A DNA stretch of 64,000 bases from Paludibacter sp. (GTDB lineage: Bacteria; Bacteroidota; Bacteroidia; Bacteroidales; Paludibacteraceae), in NCBI GenBank assembly GCA_028692715.1, contig JAQUWU010000013.1:25883-89882 (forward strand). Reading direction: 5' to 3'. Under the pieces are notes generated by a model that did no database searches, had not been told where the DNA came from, and saw only the letters and a list, made by a program, of their open reading frames with translations. The translations under genes were made by a program, and so were the position numbers. Within the stretch, counting starts at the first letter, position 1. The number at the start of each line of letters is the position of its first letter. Shown piece by piece: positions 16,590 through 27,700 of the stretch.

Positions 16590-18185
16590 TTAATCCTTGT
16601 ATTCAAACCATTCAAACAAGGCTTTTTGTTCGCTTGTTTTTCTGTTACTGGTTGCGTACACTCCCACTCCTGTGCCGTTAAATTTATTGAATTTATTATC
16701 AGAAATAACCTCCAGACTTTGAGTGCCACCAATGATTCTCATGTCATTCTCCGTTTCGCCATAACTAAAAATTGCATCTAAACCAGCTCCTATTACCTTT
16801 AAATAAACAATTGGTTTGTTGTAAGGCTGTTGTTCAATGATTTTCTTTTTTCCAAGGTGCGTTTTTACGAGCGTAATATCAGTTTTGCCTTTCAGTAAAC
16901 TGTAGTAGCCGTCTGCTGTTCGATAAAGTATTAAACCTGCTTGTTCATTTTCTTTTTTTGTTCGAAACTCCAGTTTGGTACTTGCTTTGAAATGATGATG
17001 TTTTACTTTTTGTATAAGCATAGACGCATTTGTGAGACTATCAATTACTTCCGGCTGCAATGATAAAAACAACTTCCCTTTTTCAATTTGATAAAATTCC
17101 CTATGCGGTGTTCTTACTGTGTACCACCCGAGGTTTAATTTGTCGGCATCAAAATTGTCACGAACAGGAGTTTCTTTAACCGGCGTCCATGGTAAATTTG
17201 GTCGCTTTTGTTCCGACAATATCACTCCATAGCCTACATTGAAAATTGGCGTTCGGTTTTCGAAATCGATTTTACACAAGAATGTTTCGCGTGCAAGGGG
17301 ACTTTTCCCGTTTATCAATCGTTTAGCCAATACTACTGCCCACCATTCACCATTCTGTGTTTGCACTATATCTGCATGCCCAGGTGATTGAATTGGATAA
17401 TTTGATCCTAAATGTCGATGAGTAAGTACCGGGTTAATTTTATCCGAAACGTAGGATCCGTTTACAGAATCGCTATGATGCGCAGTTACTGCATGAAGAT
17501 ATCCGGAACCACCTTCAGCCATTAACAATAAATATTTTTTATTGATTTTGTAAATGTGCGGACCTTCTGCAAATGTTGCATTATTAGCATGTCCATAGGT
17601 TAGAACTTTCCGCTCCCCAATAAATGTACCAGTGCTCAAATCCAGTTCCTGCATCCAAACAGCACATTGCGATGGCCATGATTTTTCAAAATCCCACCAA
17701 TTGCCTGTATAGTAGCATTTTCCATTATCGTCCCAAAATAGAGATGGATCGATTCCAACTGCATCTTTTAACCAAACGGGATCAGACCAGGGACCTTGTG
17801 GGTTAGTTGCAGTAATAAAAAAATTACCACCACATTTGTTCGCTGTATTGATGATATAAAACAGACCTTTGTGATATCGGATGGTAGGTGCCCAAAGTCC
17901 ATCATTGTCATTAATACCTATCATATTTATTATGCCGGGACGATCAATTCCATGCCCAATTAATTCCCAGTTAACCAAATCTTTACTGTGAAAAACAGGT
18001 AAACCAGGATACCAAGTAAACGAAGAAATAACCATGTAATAATCGTCGCCCACCCTACAAATGGAGGGATCAGGGTTAAAACCTGACAGAATGGGATTTT
18101 GAAAAGTAGTTGGAACCGGCTGAGCAAAAATAAGGACTTGAGAAATTAACATCAATCCTATGGTTACACTTTTGATTATTTTCAT
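16590..18185 (-). CDS. GH43 arabinofuranosidase/xylosidase-type enzyme
   Basis: 531 residues from the ATG at 18185, which gives a signal peptide (MKIIKSVTIGLMLISQVLIFAQ); an upstream ATG adds eight unlikely residues. The five-bladed propeller has its three acidic residues: Asp39 (FNPDPSIC, base), Asp146 (VGIDPSLF, pKa modulator) and Glu207 (FAEGPHIY, acid). A C-terminal concanavalin-like domain begins near residue 330 (VRDNFDADKLNLGWY), typical of two-domain GH43 beta-xylosidases and arabinofuranosidases. In an RG-I locus removal of side-chain arabinose is most likely, though xylose is possible. It sits between GH2 and the DUF4450-like gene, probably in the periplasm. Confidence 0.87.
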   Translation of the reverse strand: MKIIKSVTIGLMLISQVLIFAQPVPTTFQNPILSGFNPDPSICRVGDDYYMVISSFTWYPGLPVFHSKDLVNWELIGHGIDRPGIINMIGINDNDGLWAPTIRYHKGLFYIINTANKCGGNFFITATNPQGPWSDPVWLKDAVGIDPSLFWDDNGKCYYTGNWWDFEKSWPSQCAVWMQELDLSTGTFIGERKVLTYGHANNATFAEGPHIYKINKKYLLLMAEGGSGYLHAVTAHHSDSVNGSYVSDKINPVLTHRHLGSNYPIQSPGHADIVQTQNGEWWAVVLAKRLINGKSPLARETFLCKIDFENRTPIFNVGYGVILSEQKRPNLPWTPVKETPVRDNFDADKLNLGWYTVRTPHREFYQIEKGKLFLSLQPEVIDSLTNASMLIQKVKHHHFKASTKLEFRTKKENEQAGLILYRTADGYYSLLKGKTDITLVKTHLGKKKIIEQQPYNKPIVYLKVIGAGLDAIFSYGETENDMRIIGGTQSLEVISDNKFNKFNGTGVGVYATSNRKTSEQKALFEWFEYKD

Positions 18186-18292
18186 TTTAAAGCTTCCTTT
18201 TCTATCCATTCTTACTAATTATTTTTTAGCTACTTATTTTAATTTTCTATTTTTTTTCAATTTTTCAAGTAATTTGGGTTTTGCCAAATTCA

Positions 18293-21200
18293 TTATTCAT
18301 AAATTTCCGCTTCGATAATCTGAAACTGTGCTTTGGTGTTGGTTTTATTATTTTCAATTTCTTTATTTCCAGTTATTTCTACAATTGATCCAAATGCATC
18401 ATCCTCTTTATTCTGCCCGATTAACTGCAATCTAACATATCTACCTTTGGTTGGCTTAAATGGTAACACAATATAACCAAGACTCTTGGGAGTTTCACCC
18501 TCGAAAACAACTATATTATCCACGCAAATTTTAATAGGGTAACTTTTGTTACGCCAACCCGATAATTTTAATTCAACTTCCCTTACAATAGCATCCTTTT
18601 CTAGTTCATAGCTTATCCATGCATCTGTTATTTCACCAGTATTCGACCACTTTGAGAGTTCATTATCATCGTAACTCTGATAAGCTGTTTTTTCGTTACT
18701 TCCTGCTGCAACATTTACAATCTTAACAGGTTTACGATTTACTTGAAAGGATGGTGTTTCTGGTGTTGCTCCTCGTTCAAGATAAGAAGGTTGATTATCA
18801 CCTGAAATATAAGAAGAAAGTCCGGATTTTTGTGAAACCTGTTTTGATTTGAATTCAAGTACAGCCTTTTCAAGTCCATCAGATTGAGCAGTCAGACGAA
18901 CTAAACCTGCTTTTGGTGTTGATCTGATTAAAATGCGATTTACACCACATTCTACTGGTAAAACTTTTTCTAAAATATAATTACCTTCCTTGCCTTGTGC
19001 TATTCCACCTCTCCATTCAGCCTCACCGCTTAAATTAAAAGTTATCATTTCATTGGCAAGAGGACATCTCTTTCCTTGTTCATCGGTTACTTCAACCTCT
19101 ACTAAAACTAAATCAGCACCATCTGCTTTAAATCCATCAGGAGCTTGTATAAGTTTTAAATTAATTTTTTTTGCTGTGCCGACTGTTTCTTTACATGTAC
19201 GACTCAAAATATTACCTTCAGTATCATAACTTACTGCTTCAACGATACCTACTTCAAATTTAATATTACTAAAAGTAAATAAAAACTGAGAACTTTGTTG
19301 TCCAAAACCACATGATTTACCGTTAACAAATAATTCAACCCGATCGCCAGTAGAGGCAACCAGAACATCTTTCTTTTCTCTGATCACAGAATTTTCCTCA
19401 TCCTCCGTCAATTCATACGGGGTTTGCCAATGTCCGCATATATATGTACCATGCTTTTCAATATCCACCCAACCATTCCACATTATCTGATGTGCAAAAA
19501 AAGCATCTTTAGGTATACGCATCGCATCCACTTCTCCACTTCTCCTGTAATTCTCAGCACCCCTGAAATGTGTATTTGAATCAGAGAAGATAATATTAGT
19601 GCCACCCGAATTTACTCTTTTTCCAGTTCCAGGACGAACACGATAGTAATCGTACCAACGATTGATGGTTTCGATAAAAAACGAATCCTGATTGCGGTTA
19701 TAGCTTGTAGCATCAGATTTCTGCACAATATCATTGGTTACTGTAGATTTGAAGTATTTATTACCAACTCCGTTTTTGTGATACGGAAATGAATAATCAT
19801 CCCAATATTTACGTAATGCCTCATCTCTGCAATATTCCATAGCCCAAAAAGGCTTTTGGGCACTTTTATTTATATAAAGCATTTCACCTCCATATTCGGC
19901 AATATTACTGTCCAGCATTTCCCGTGAGCCTATGGCTCTACCACCGTATGGGTCATACAAATCACGAATACTCTTCATCTCAGCCATATGTTCTTCGCTT
20001 ATTCCGTCGTTTCCACTCTCATAGAAAATGATACTTGGATTATTTCGGTTATAAATAATGGCATCGCGCATTAATTCCATTCTGTGTTCCCAACGTCTAC
20101 CTGTCACATCTTTTTCGGCATCACCAGCGGGCATTGCTTGCATTAGTCCAACACGGTCGCATGATTCAATGTCTTGCTTCCATGGGGTAACATGCATCCA
20201 GCGGACTAGATTACCATTGCTTTCGACCATTAACCTATTGCTGAAATCGCTTAACCAAGCAGGTACAGACATTCCAACTGCAGGCCACTCATTACTTGTT
20301 CGTTGAGCGTAGCCCTTCATTTGAATAACTCTATCGTTTAAAAAAACCATTCCATCTCTGAAAGCAGTTTTTCTGAAACCAGTTCGGGTTTTAACAACGT
20401 CCAATGGAACTCCGTTTACTTTTAAAACTGTACTAACATTGTAAAGATATCCATAACCCCAACTCCAGAAATTCAGATTTTCCACTAATGCACCGGCCTT
20501 TACTCTAGTTGTTTCACCTGCTTTAATAGAAAATTCAGATCCTGATATTTTTTTTATAATTTTACCATCTATATCTTCCAGTATTACTTCATAAGAAAAG
20601 TTTTTATCAGTTTCAAATTCATTTCTTACCTCTGATTCAGCATAAATCATCGCACGCTTTTTAGACACATTGATTTCACGGGCATAAATATAAGTACCCG
20701 TAGTTTTCAGGTTGCTGTACAATGGAAAGGTTTGATATAGTTTTGGTGTAATATGCAAGAACACATTTTTTGGAATACCTCCGTAATTAGCATTGAAATT
20801 TTTATCGTTCCACTGATAAGTTGAACCGCTGGATTTCTCCTTATATCTCCAGGAATTATCAATTCGAACTGCGATTAAATTGTCACTTTTGTAGTTAACA
20901 ACATTGGTAATATCGAAACCGAAAGCCATAACGCCATTTTCATGCATCCCAATATTTTTACCATTCACCCAAAATTCAGCTCCAAAGCGAACCCCTTCAA
21001 ATTCGAGAAATACTTTTTTACCTAAAGATGATTTTGGTAATTTGAAATTTTTACGATACCACACTATTGTATCACTAAGTTCATCAATTGGAATCCGAAA
21101 AGATTCGTCTTCATTGAATGCATTTGGTAAAGTTACTTTTTTTGACGTCTTTGATTCAGAAGCCTGTTTGATATTTACATCGCCAAAAACTATTTCCCAG

Positions 21201-21310
21201 TCAGAATTAAAATTGTATTTAGAACGCTGGTTTTGTGAATCTAAAAAATTGGGAATAAACAAAATCAATAATAATAAAATAATAATATTTTTAGATAAGT
21301 GTTGTGTCAT
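18293..21310 (-). CDS. GH2-type glycoside hydrolase with unusual acid/base motif
   Basis: 1005 residues with a signal peptide (IIILLLLILFIPNFLDSQ). Order: sugar-binding jelly roll (residues ~30-200, VFLEFEGVRFGAEFWVNGK), Ig-like domain, TIM barrel (~310-600), then Big/FnIII-type domains and a C-terminal F5/8-like discoidin region (~860-980). The nucleophile candidate is Glu492 (FWAMEYCRD). The usual GH2 acid/base 'NE' reads Asn434-Asp435 (FYESGNDGIS), so either Asp435 or Glu431 may do that job. It likely removes beta-linked galactose or a uronate from pectin oligosaccharides. Two hairpins lie between it and the upstream GH28 gene. Confidence 0.83.
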   Translation of the reverse strand: MTQHLSKNIIILLLLILFIPNFLDSQNQRSKYNFNSDWEIVFGDVNIKQASESKTSKKVTLPNAFNEDESFRIPIDELSDTIVWYRKNFKLPKSSLGKKVFLEFEGVRFGAEFWVNGKNIGMHENGVMAFGFDITNVVNYKSDNLIAVRIDNSWRYKEKSSGSTYQWNDKNFNANYGGIPKNVFLHITPKLYQTFPLYSNLKTTGTYIYAREINVSKKRAMIYAESEVRNEFETDKNFSYEVILEDIDGKIIKKISGSEFSIKAGETTRVKAGALVENLNFWSWGYGYLYNVSTVLKVNGVPLDVVKTRTGFRKTAFRDGMVFLNDRVIQMKGYAQRTSNEWPAVGMSVPAWLSDFSNRLMVESNGNLVRWMHVTPWKQDIESCDRVGLMQAMPAGDAEKDVTGRRWEHRMELMRDAIIYNRNNPSIIFYESGNDGISEEHMAEMKSIRDLYDPYGGRAIGSREMLDSNIAEYGGEMLYINKSAQKPFWAMEYCRDEALRKYWDDYSFPYHKNGVGNKYFKSTVTNDIVQKSDATSYNRNQDSFFIETINRWYDYYRVRPGTGKRVNSGGTNIIFSDSNTHFRGAENYRRSGEVDAMRIPKDAFFAHQIMWNGWVDIEKHGTYICGHWQTPYELTEDEENSVIREKKDVLVASTGDRVELFVNGKSCGFGQQSSQFLFTFSNIKFEVGIVEAVSYDTEGNILSRTCKETVGTAKKINLKLIQAPDGFKADGADLVLVEVEVTDEQGKRCPLANEMITFNLSGEAEWRGGIAQGKEGNYILEKVLPVECGVNRILIRSTPKAGLVRLTAQSDGLEKAVLEFKSKQVSQKSGLSSYISGDNQPSYLERGATPETPSFQVNRKPVKIVNVAAGSNEKTAYQSYDDNELSKWSNTGEITDAWISYELEKDAIVREVELKLSGWRNKSYPIKICVDNIVVFEGETPKSLGYIVLPFKPTKGRYVRLQLIGQNKEDDAFGSIVEITGNKEIENNKTNTKAQFQIIEAEIYE

Positions 21311-21350
21311 ATTATAAAATGGTCAGTTTAATTATTACATAATTTTTAAA

Positions 21351-21403
21351 ATAACTCATACTAAATGCTGGAAAAAGCATGCATTTCCATTGTATTGAGT
21401 TAT
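21351..21403 (-). other. Compound hairpin upstream of the GH2 gene
   Basis: ATAACTCATAC (21351-21361) pairs with GTATTGAGTTAT (21392-21403) with one bulge, and AAATGC/GCATTT (21363-21368, 21381-21386) pair inside it. It lies in the 217-base GH28-GH2 gap, about 40 bases before the GH2 start on the minus strand, and could be an attenuator or an RNA-processing site. Confidence 0.45.
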
Positions 21404-21471
21404 TTCAAAAAGGTTAGGAGTTTTTTTATGTGAAGTAAATAATTTAAATTAGAAGTTATGATATTGAATTA

Positions 21472-21519
21472 ATTAGCAGGACTAAATCCCAATAACAACC
21501 GGGATTTAGTCCTGCTAAT
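21472..21519 (-). terminator. Perfect 19-bp hairpin after GH28
   Basis: ATTAGCAGGACTAAATCCC (21472-21490) is perfectly complementary to GGGATTTAGTCCTGCTAAT (21501-21519), with a 10-base loop. It starts 8 bases past the GH28 stop. No U run follows, so it may be a partial terminator or a 3'-stabilising structure that separates the upstream PUL genes from GH2, GH43 and DUF4450. Confidence 0.6.
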
Positions 21520-21527
21520 CAACATAT

Positions 21528-22910
21528 TTAATTGACATTCAATTTCTGATGACTAACTTCTGAAATTAAGCTAACAGGAGAATTGATTTTTGACGAATTT
21601 ACTTTAATATCTTTCCACTTACAGTTTTGAATCAATGTTTTGTCAAAAGAACCATTTTTGGCAATTATTTCAAGATTTTCAAAAGTAAAATCTTTAAGTT
21701 GATATTGTGTAGAAGATTTCACACTAATGAATGTATTACATTCAACTTTGCAATTGCGCATAACAATAGAACTAGCCGTTGACTTTGGTTGGGTTTGTCC
21801 TTTTAAATCAAAAAACTGAGTCCATGGACTTATGTTAAGAAACACTCGAGAAGAACCAGTTATATCTTCTACCAATATATATTCATGTCTTTGTGGAGTA
21901 TCAGGTCTCATTTTAAGCAATAATAAATTATGTGCATTTTTTAGATTACACCTGCGAAAAATCACATTATAAGTATGTACAGATTCGCTTCCAAGAGTTA
22001 GAGCCGGACATTCATCTATCGTATTGTCTTCAATAATAATATTCTTATTACATCCATTGTTCGAATCTTTATCTGCGTTGGGACCTTTACCCCCTTTTAA
22101 GCAGATTCCATCATCATTTACTGATATATAACAATTTTTAATCAACACATTGCTACATACATCCAAATCAATTCCATCAGAGCTTGGAGATGGAGTACCT
22201 GTTTTTTTGTTAGGAGCATATATATAAACTCCAAGAATTTTAAGACTTTCGCATTTGTAATAGTGTGAAGTCCAAAAAGGTGAATTTATTAATTTCACTC
22301 CAGATATTGTTATGTTTTTACAATTTGAAACATATAATAATCTAGGACGTTGTTCGTCCATATTAGTACATTTAGGATTCCATTTTCGCCTCAACCAGAA
22401 TGCTCTCCAATATCTATGTCCATTGCCATTTATGGTTCCCCTCCCTGAAATAGTAAAACCATCAATGCTATCAGCATTAACGAGAGCCGCAAAATAATTC
22501 AATGTTTGACCTTCAATTCGGGTCGGAACTATTCTGAAGTCAGCAATATCATCACTTCCTTTCAAGACAGCATCTTTTTCGAGGAATAAATGTGTATTTT
22601 GTTTAAAAAATAGTGAGCCACTCAGGAACGTTCCTTTAGGAACAATAATAACACCACCACCATTTTTGGCGGCGTTATCGATAATTGACTGTATTTGTTT
22701 TGTTTGCACCGTGTTGCTGTCAATCTTCACACCATAATCCGTAATTATATATTTTTTCCCAAGATTTGAAATATCAGTTGGTTTAAATTGCGAAAACCAT
22801 GCAGGGATATGAGAACCATCAGGAAATGTATCCTGAGCATATAATTCTAGGTTAATCTGAAAACCTAACAATATTAGAATGACAATATAAGAGATTTTAC
22901 GAATTTTCAT
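21528..22910 (-). CDS. GH28 polygalacturonase/rhamnogalacturonan hydrolase
   Basis: 460 residues with a signal peptide ending near residue 25 (LELYAQ). A right-handed beta-helix is evident from repeated strands (SNCKNITISGVKLINSPFW, CSNVLIKNCYISVNDDG). Catalytic Asp candidates are in SSDGIDLD and the NDDG pair. The usual GHG is replaced by LGSES, seen in exo-acting bacterial members, and the RIK site reads LKMRP. It should hydrolyse alpha-GalA linkages in polygalacturonate or RG-I in the periplasm. The SusD gene ends 19 bases upstream, so GH28 is part of the main operon; the endo/exo choice is inferred. Confidence 0.86.
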   Translation of the reverse strand: MKIRKISYIVILILLGFQINLELYAQDTFPDGSHIPAWFSQFKPTDISNLGKKYIITDYGVKIDSNTVQTKQIQSIIDNAAKNGGGVIIVPKGTFLSGSLFFKQNTHLFLEKDAVLKGSDDIADFRIVPTRIEGQTLNYFAALVNADSIDGFTISGRGTINGNGHRYWRAFWLRRKWNPKCTNMDEQRPRLLYVSNCKNITISGVKLINSPFWTSHYYKCESLKILGVYIYAPNKKTGTPSPSSDGIDLDVCSNVLIKNCYISVNDDGICLKGGKGPNADKDSNNGCNKNIIIEDNTIDECPALTLGSESVHTYNVIFRRCNLKNAHNLLLLKMRPDTPQRHEYILVEDITGSSRVFLNISPWTQFFDLKGQTQPKSTASSIVMRNCKVECNTFISVKSSTQYQLKDFTFENLEIIAKNGSFDKTLIQNCKWKDIKVNSSKINSPVSLISEVSHQKLNVN

Positions 22911-22929
22911 TTGTTGTTTTTTTTTATTA

Positions 22930-24705
22930 TCAATTTACTTTTATGTACCATTTGTCTGACGAGCTTAAATCAGCAGCAGTATTTCCTGATTTATCAAATT
23001 TCTTTTTTATATTTTCATCCCATAAAAACCGATCACCTTTTCCTGCTTCTTCTTTGTTTAGTCGACGTGCTACACGGACAAGATCTTCCCATCGATGTCC
23101 TTCAAATCCGAGTTCGAGTGCTGCTTCTTGTATGATAACATTTTCCATAAAATGAATAGAGTCATCCTTCGTAACACATGTTTCAGGAAAAGTTAGGGAT
23201 TTTAAAGAAACGCGGCCTCTTATTCCGACGCTACTGCGCCACGGTGCTCGAATATATGGTTGATCACTCTGACGGGCATCGAAAGTAAATGGATACGGGT
23301 ATAAATTGAAAGGATTTTCTCCCGGTATTTTAATGGAATCACCCGGATAAGTTGTACCATCAGCTTTAGTGTAAACAAAAGTATTTCCTTTTAATCCCGA
23401 ATTTACCATTGCCCATGCCAATTTAGGATAACCAGCTCTATTTGCTGCTTCGGCAAAACGTAAATGTAATCCACCTGCTCTGTAAAGCCACCAACCACCG
23501 GCATAATTTCCATTTGGAATTTCATCGAACATGGAATATTTACGTATTACATTATCATTCCCAACTTTATCGAATCCTCCGGTTAATCCACGTGCATCAA
23601 ATGGAGCACTATTTAATTGCACTTGATTTCCCCAAACAGATTCTACTGCATAATCAGATGGCTTAAGCTTATATGAACCATTCTTAATTACTGGATCAAA
23701 AAGCTTACGAAATGCTGTGAAATCACTATTGTAGCGCTTATCATAACTAACAAACCAAATCATTTCATTTAGTCCGTTGGTTGTAGTTGAAGCAAACATT
23801 CTTCTCCAAGTATTGAACATTGAGTTAACGTCATCTCCATAATATCTATAATAACCCACACCATACCAAGTTGGCAAACTTTCACCTTTGTTAACCACAT
23901 CCGAGCCACCAGGGCCTACCAAGCGATATTTAGAGACATCACCATTTGCTTCACCAGTGGCTAAAACCAACCGATACTGTAATGCTGCAGATTCATATTG
24001 ATCATTAAATAAATACAAATCACCAAGCAAACAATGTTTGTTGATAAACATTGAAGCAAGCGAATAAACATCATCGATCTTGTCTTTAATCAGATTAGAG
24101 ACTTTATAATCTTCTAAAGTTGATAATGATTCCATTTCAGCGATTAATGTAGGAATTAAATCATCTATAGAAAGTTCAATACCATTATTTACATCATTTT
24201 CGGAATAAACCGGAGTTGTAAAATAAGTTGCTTTACCAAACTGAATTCCAATTTGCAAATAAACCCATACTCTAATTGAAGCCACATCAGAATATCTTTC
24301 GTTATATTCATCTTGAGTAATTTTTTTATCCGATAACATGGATTTTAAATTCGTCATAATATCATTACTAAATTGAATGATACCATAGAATTTTGAAACA
24401 TTTGCCCAAGGATTTTCTTTAGATGGACGATTATTATTTATTTCTTCCAGGTAATAGTCAGCATTGGGAGTAATGTCAAGCAAATCAGCACGAAGTTCAT
24501 TGAGCACAACAACCTGCGCTTGCAATTCTGAAAATCTACCGTAAAGCCCAAGTATGGCTGCATCAACATCTTCAGTTCCAGTATAGAATTGTTTGTAATC
24601 CAATACTTCCAATGGTTCAGTTTCACACGATGAAAAAGTGAAAATCAATGACAAAAGAGCTGTTGCAGCTAGATAATTTTTTATTTTTTTTATGATGCTT
24701 TTCAT
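22930..24705 (-). CDS. SusD-like outer-membrane glycan-binding lipoprotein (second pair)
   Basis: 591 residues. The lipoprotein signal ends at Cys27 (FTFSSCETEP). The N-terminal TPR-like region and C-terminal end (EAALELGFEGHRWEDLVRVARR) match RagB/SusD. It caps the adjacent SusC barrel at the cell surface and binds oligosaccharide. The SusC stop is 17 bases upstream, so the two are translated together. Carbohydrate specificity cannot be read from the sequence; the GH28 gene directly downstream points to a galacturonate-containing glycan. Confidence 0.93.
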   Translation of the reverse strand: MKSIIKKIKNYLAATALLSLIFTFSSCETEPLEVLDYKQFYTGTEDVDAAILGLYGRFSELQAQVVVLNELRADLLDITPNADYYLEEINNNRPSKENPWANVSKFYGIIQFSNDIMTNLKSMLSDKKITQDEYNERYSDVASIRVWVYLQIGIQFGKATYFTTPVYSENDVNNGIELSIDDLIPTLIAEMESLSTLEDYKVSNLIKDKIDDVYSLASMFINKHCLLGDLYLFNDQYESAALQYRLVLATGEANGDVSKYRLVGPGGSDVVNKGESLPTWYGVGYYRYYGDDVNSMFNTWRRMFASTTTNGLNEMIWFVSYDKRYNSDFTAFRKLFDPVIKNGSYKLKPSDYAVESVWGNQVQLNSAPFDARGLTGGFDKVGNDNVIRKYSMFDEIPNGNYAGGWWLYRAGGLHLRFAEAANRAGYPKLAWAMVNSGLKGNTFVYTKADGTTYPGDSIKIPGENPFNLYPYPFTFDARQSDQPYIRAPWRSSVGIRGRVSLKSLTFPETCVTKDDSIHFMENVIIQEAALELGFEGHRWEDLVRVARRLNKEEAGKGDRFLWDENIKKKFDKSGNTAADLSSSDKWYIKVN

Positions 24706-24722
24706 ATATTAATTTCTTTTTT

Positions 24723-27700
24723 TTACAATCCCAAACTTAAGCCAATTGAAAAAATTCTTGGTTGTGCTGACACACATGGATCAATTCCATAATACAATGG
24801 AGATTGTCCAAATGCAAATTCAGGATCTACACCTTTATACTTTGTAAATGTCAGAAGGTTTTCTGCAGTCGCAAAAACTGTAAACTGGTTGACAAATAAT
24901 TTTAAATTTTGAGGAAATTGGTATTCTATTGTTAGTGTTTTCATGCGTAGATATGAACCATCTTCTATCCAACGATCACTAAAGCGGGCATTCCCCATTG
25001 GATCTCCCAATATTGCCATTGGTAAAGTTGTTATATCACCTTCCTTTTTCCATCTGGTCAAAGTTGAAAGTGACTGGTTATTGTAAGTTGAAAGTCCTTC
25101 TAATTGTGAGCGTGTATAATTATAAACATCGTTTCCTAAGGAATATAAAAAATTGGCGTATAACATCCAGTTTTTATATTTAAAGGAACTTGTTATACCA
25201 CCATATAGATCAGGGTTAGGATTGCCAATGATTATCCGATCGTTTTCATCAATTAAATTATCTCCACCGGTTTGATTTACAAATTTCACATCTCCTGCTC
25301 CAAATGGCACTTGTACTAAACCATGCATTTCATAAAGACCATCAGCTTGAGCATCTGATTTTGTGGAATATACTCCATTTGTTTCATAACCATAAAATAC
25401 ACCAAGTGGCTGACCAACCTTTGTTTGTATATTTGCACCTAGAACTTCAGAAATAAATTCTTCGTCCGATAAATTGAGAATTAAGTTTTTATTGTGCGAA
25501 ACATTCAAACCCAAATCCCATTTAAATGACTCTGTGTTGAATACCCTTACATTAACAGATATATCTACCCCGGTATTACGCATTTTTCCAGCATTTGAAA
25601 AGCTCGTAGAAAATCCTGTACGTTGATCCGGTGTGGTCTGTAAAATCATATTGGAAATTGTGTTTGAGTACAAATCAAGTCCAAGATTTATTCGCTCATT
25701 AAATATTGAAAAATCGAAACCACCGTTCATTCTTGTCATTTTTTCTGGTTCGAGGAAGGTGTCTGCAAGATTTCCAAGTGCCATTCCATAATTCCCGAGA
25801 ATGTTTTGAGAAACATAATAACGGTGTGCAGTATTATTTCCTATTTCATCATTACCACTGACACCCAAACTTCCACGTATTTTTAATAATGAAATCCAAT
25901 CTAACTCTTTCATAAATTTTTCACTACTTACTATCCATGCAGCAGCAACTTGTGGATATAAAAACATTGTAGGTGCATTCTCTCCTGAACGTGAAGTGCC
26001 ATCGGCAGAAACAGCCAAATTAAACAAATAGCGATTGGATATTGTATAATCTAGATTTGCGTAAGCCGACAACCAATTCCAGGCGCCAATACTGCCTCCG
26101 ATTCTTCTCAGAAGCGCATCGCCATATCCTATGCCTTTAAAGTCGTCTGAAAGAGAGTTATATCCCCTGCCGTAATCATCTTCGGCATTATTACTTTGAT
26201 AACGAAAACCTGCATTTGCAGCAATTTTATGATCTATAGAAATTTGTTTGTTATAATTGGCAAATGCATTTAAATATAAAGACAATAGTCTGTTGACATT
26301 ATGTTGAGATTCATTTCGAACATCAGTATTGTTAATTTGATCATACTTAATTCCTGTAGAGGAATAGAAAATCCTTTCGCGTCCTTTATTGTAATTAATT
26401 CCAAGCAACATATTCAGATCTAAATCCTTACTGATTTTCGTTCCTAAAAGAAAATTTCCTAAAAACCGATAATTTAAATTTTCAACCAGATTATTGTTTA
26501 TTAATACATATGGATTTGAATTCCCAAAAATATCGTAATCTTCAACATTTGGAGAAGGTGTTCCTTCTTCTGTATAAAAATGGGTTGAAGTAAAAGGTGA
26601 TTTAGTAAGTGCTGAAAGTATTGGATTAAATCTAATATTACTTCCTTCGTTTACCAAATTTTTTGTGCCAAAAATATAACTCATATTTGTATGGAAATAG
26701 GACTTATTAGTCAATTTAACTTCTGCATTAAAGCGTGTATTGAAACGTTGGTAGCCTGTATTGATTATTGTTCCTTTCTGGTTAAGAAAACCCAGTGATA
26801 ACATATAATTTGCAACCTCATCACCCCCTGAGACATTTAAATAATAGTTCTGATTAATACTATTCTGATAAATTTGATCCTGCCAGTTAGTTTCATGATT
26901 GTAGCGATAATAATCAGGGTTACCTTCATAGCCCCATGATTGCATTACAGGTTTATTAGTATTAAAATAGGGCAATGTATTCATTTCTGCAAATGACATG
27001 TCCAGGTTTTGACGTTGAATTAACTCTGCAAGTAAATATTTGTGTTCCGAAGCATTTAAAACTGGAAATTGAACAGGTTCAACATTAATACCTGTGTGCA
27101 GATGTGCATTAATTGTAGTTTTCAGTTCTTTTGCCTTTTTAGTTTTAATTAAAATAACTCCGTTTCCACCTTTCACGCCATAAATTGAAGTTCCATCCTT
27201 AAGTACTGTTATAGATTCAATATCTTTTACATCGATTGATGATAAAGGATTTGCAAAATAATTATCAATAAGCGAAGTAGAATAATTACTGTTTTCCATT
27301 GGTATTCCATCAACAACAAAAAGTGGCATCGCACCTGCATTCATAGAATTCAACCCCCTAATATAAATATTTGAACCATTTCCGGGCAAACCAGAACGGA
27401 TTATTGAATTTACACCGCTTAAAGAACCTTTAAAAAGAGCATCAGGAGTCTCAGCAACGCTTAAGTCTGTGTTTTCACTTATGCTGCTCCACGTATTAGG
27501 TAAATAAGTAGAACTATGATATTTGCCATCGAAAGTATAAATATCCTTTTGTGAACCTTTATAACCTACTTCAAATAATTGTATAATGAGTTGTTCATGA
27601 CCTCTAATAGCAACTTCCTTTTTAGCATATCCGGCACCTGTAACAACAAGTACAACATCATTCTTAGGTAACACCATTGTAAACGAGCCATCATCATTTG

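Noticed and set aside
20904-21317. A 137-codon plus-strand frame over the start of the GH2 gene
   Set aside because: Mirror of the GH2 N-terminal coding sequence; no recognisable domain.
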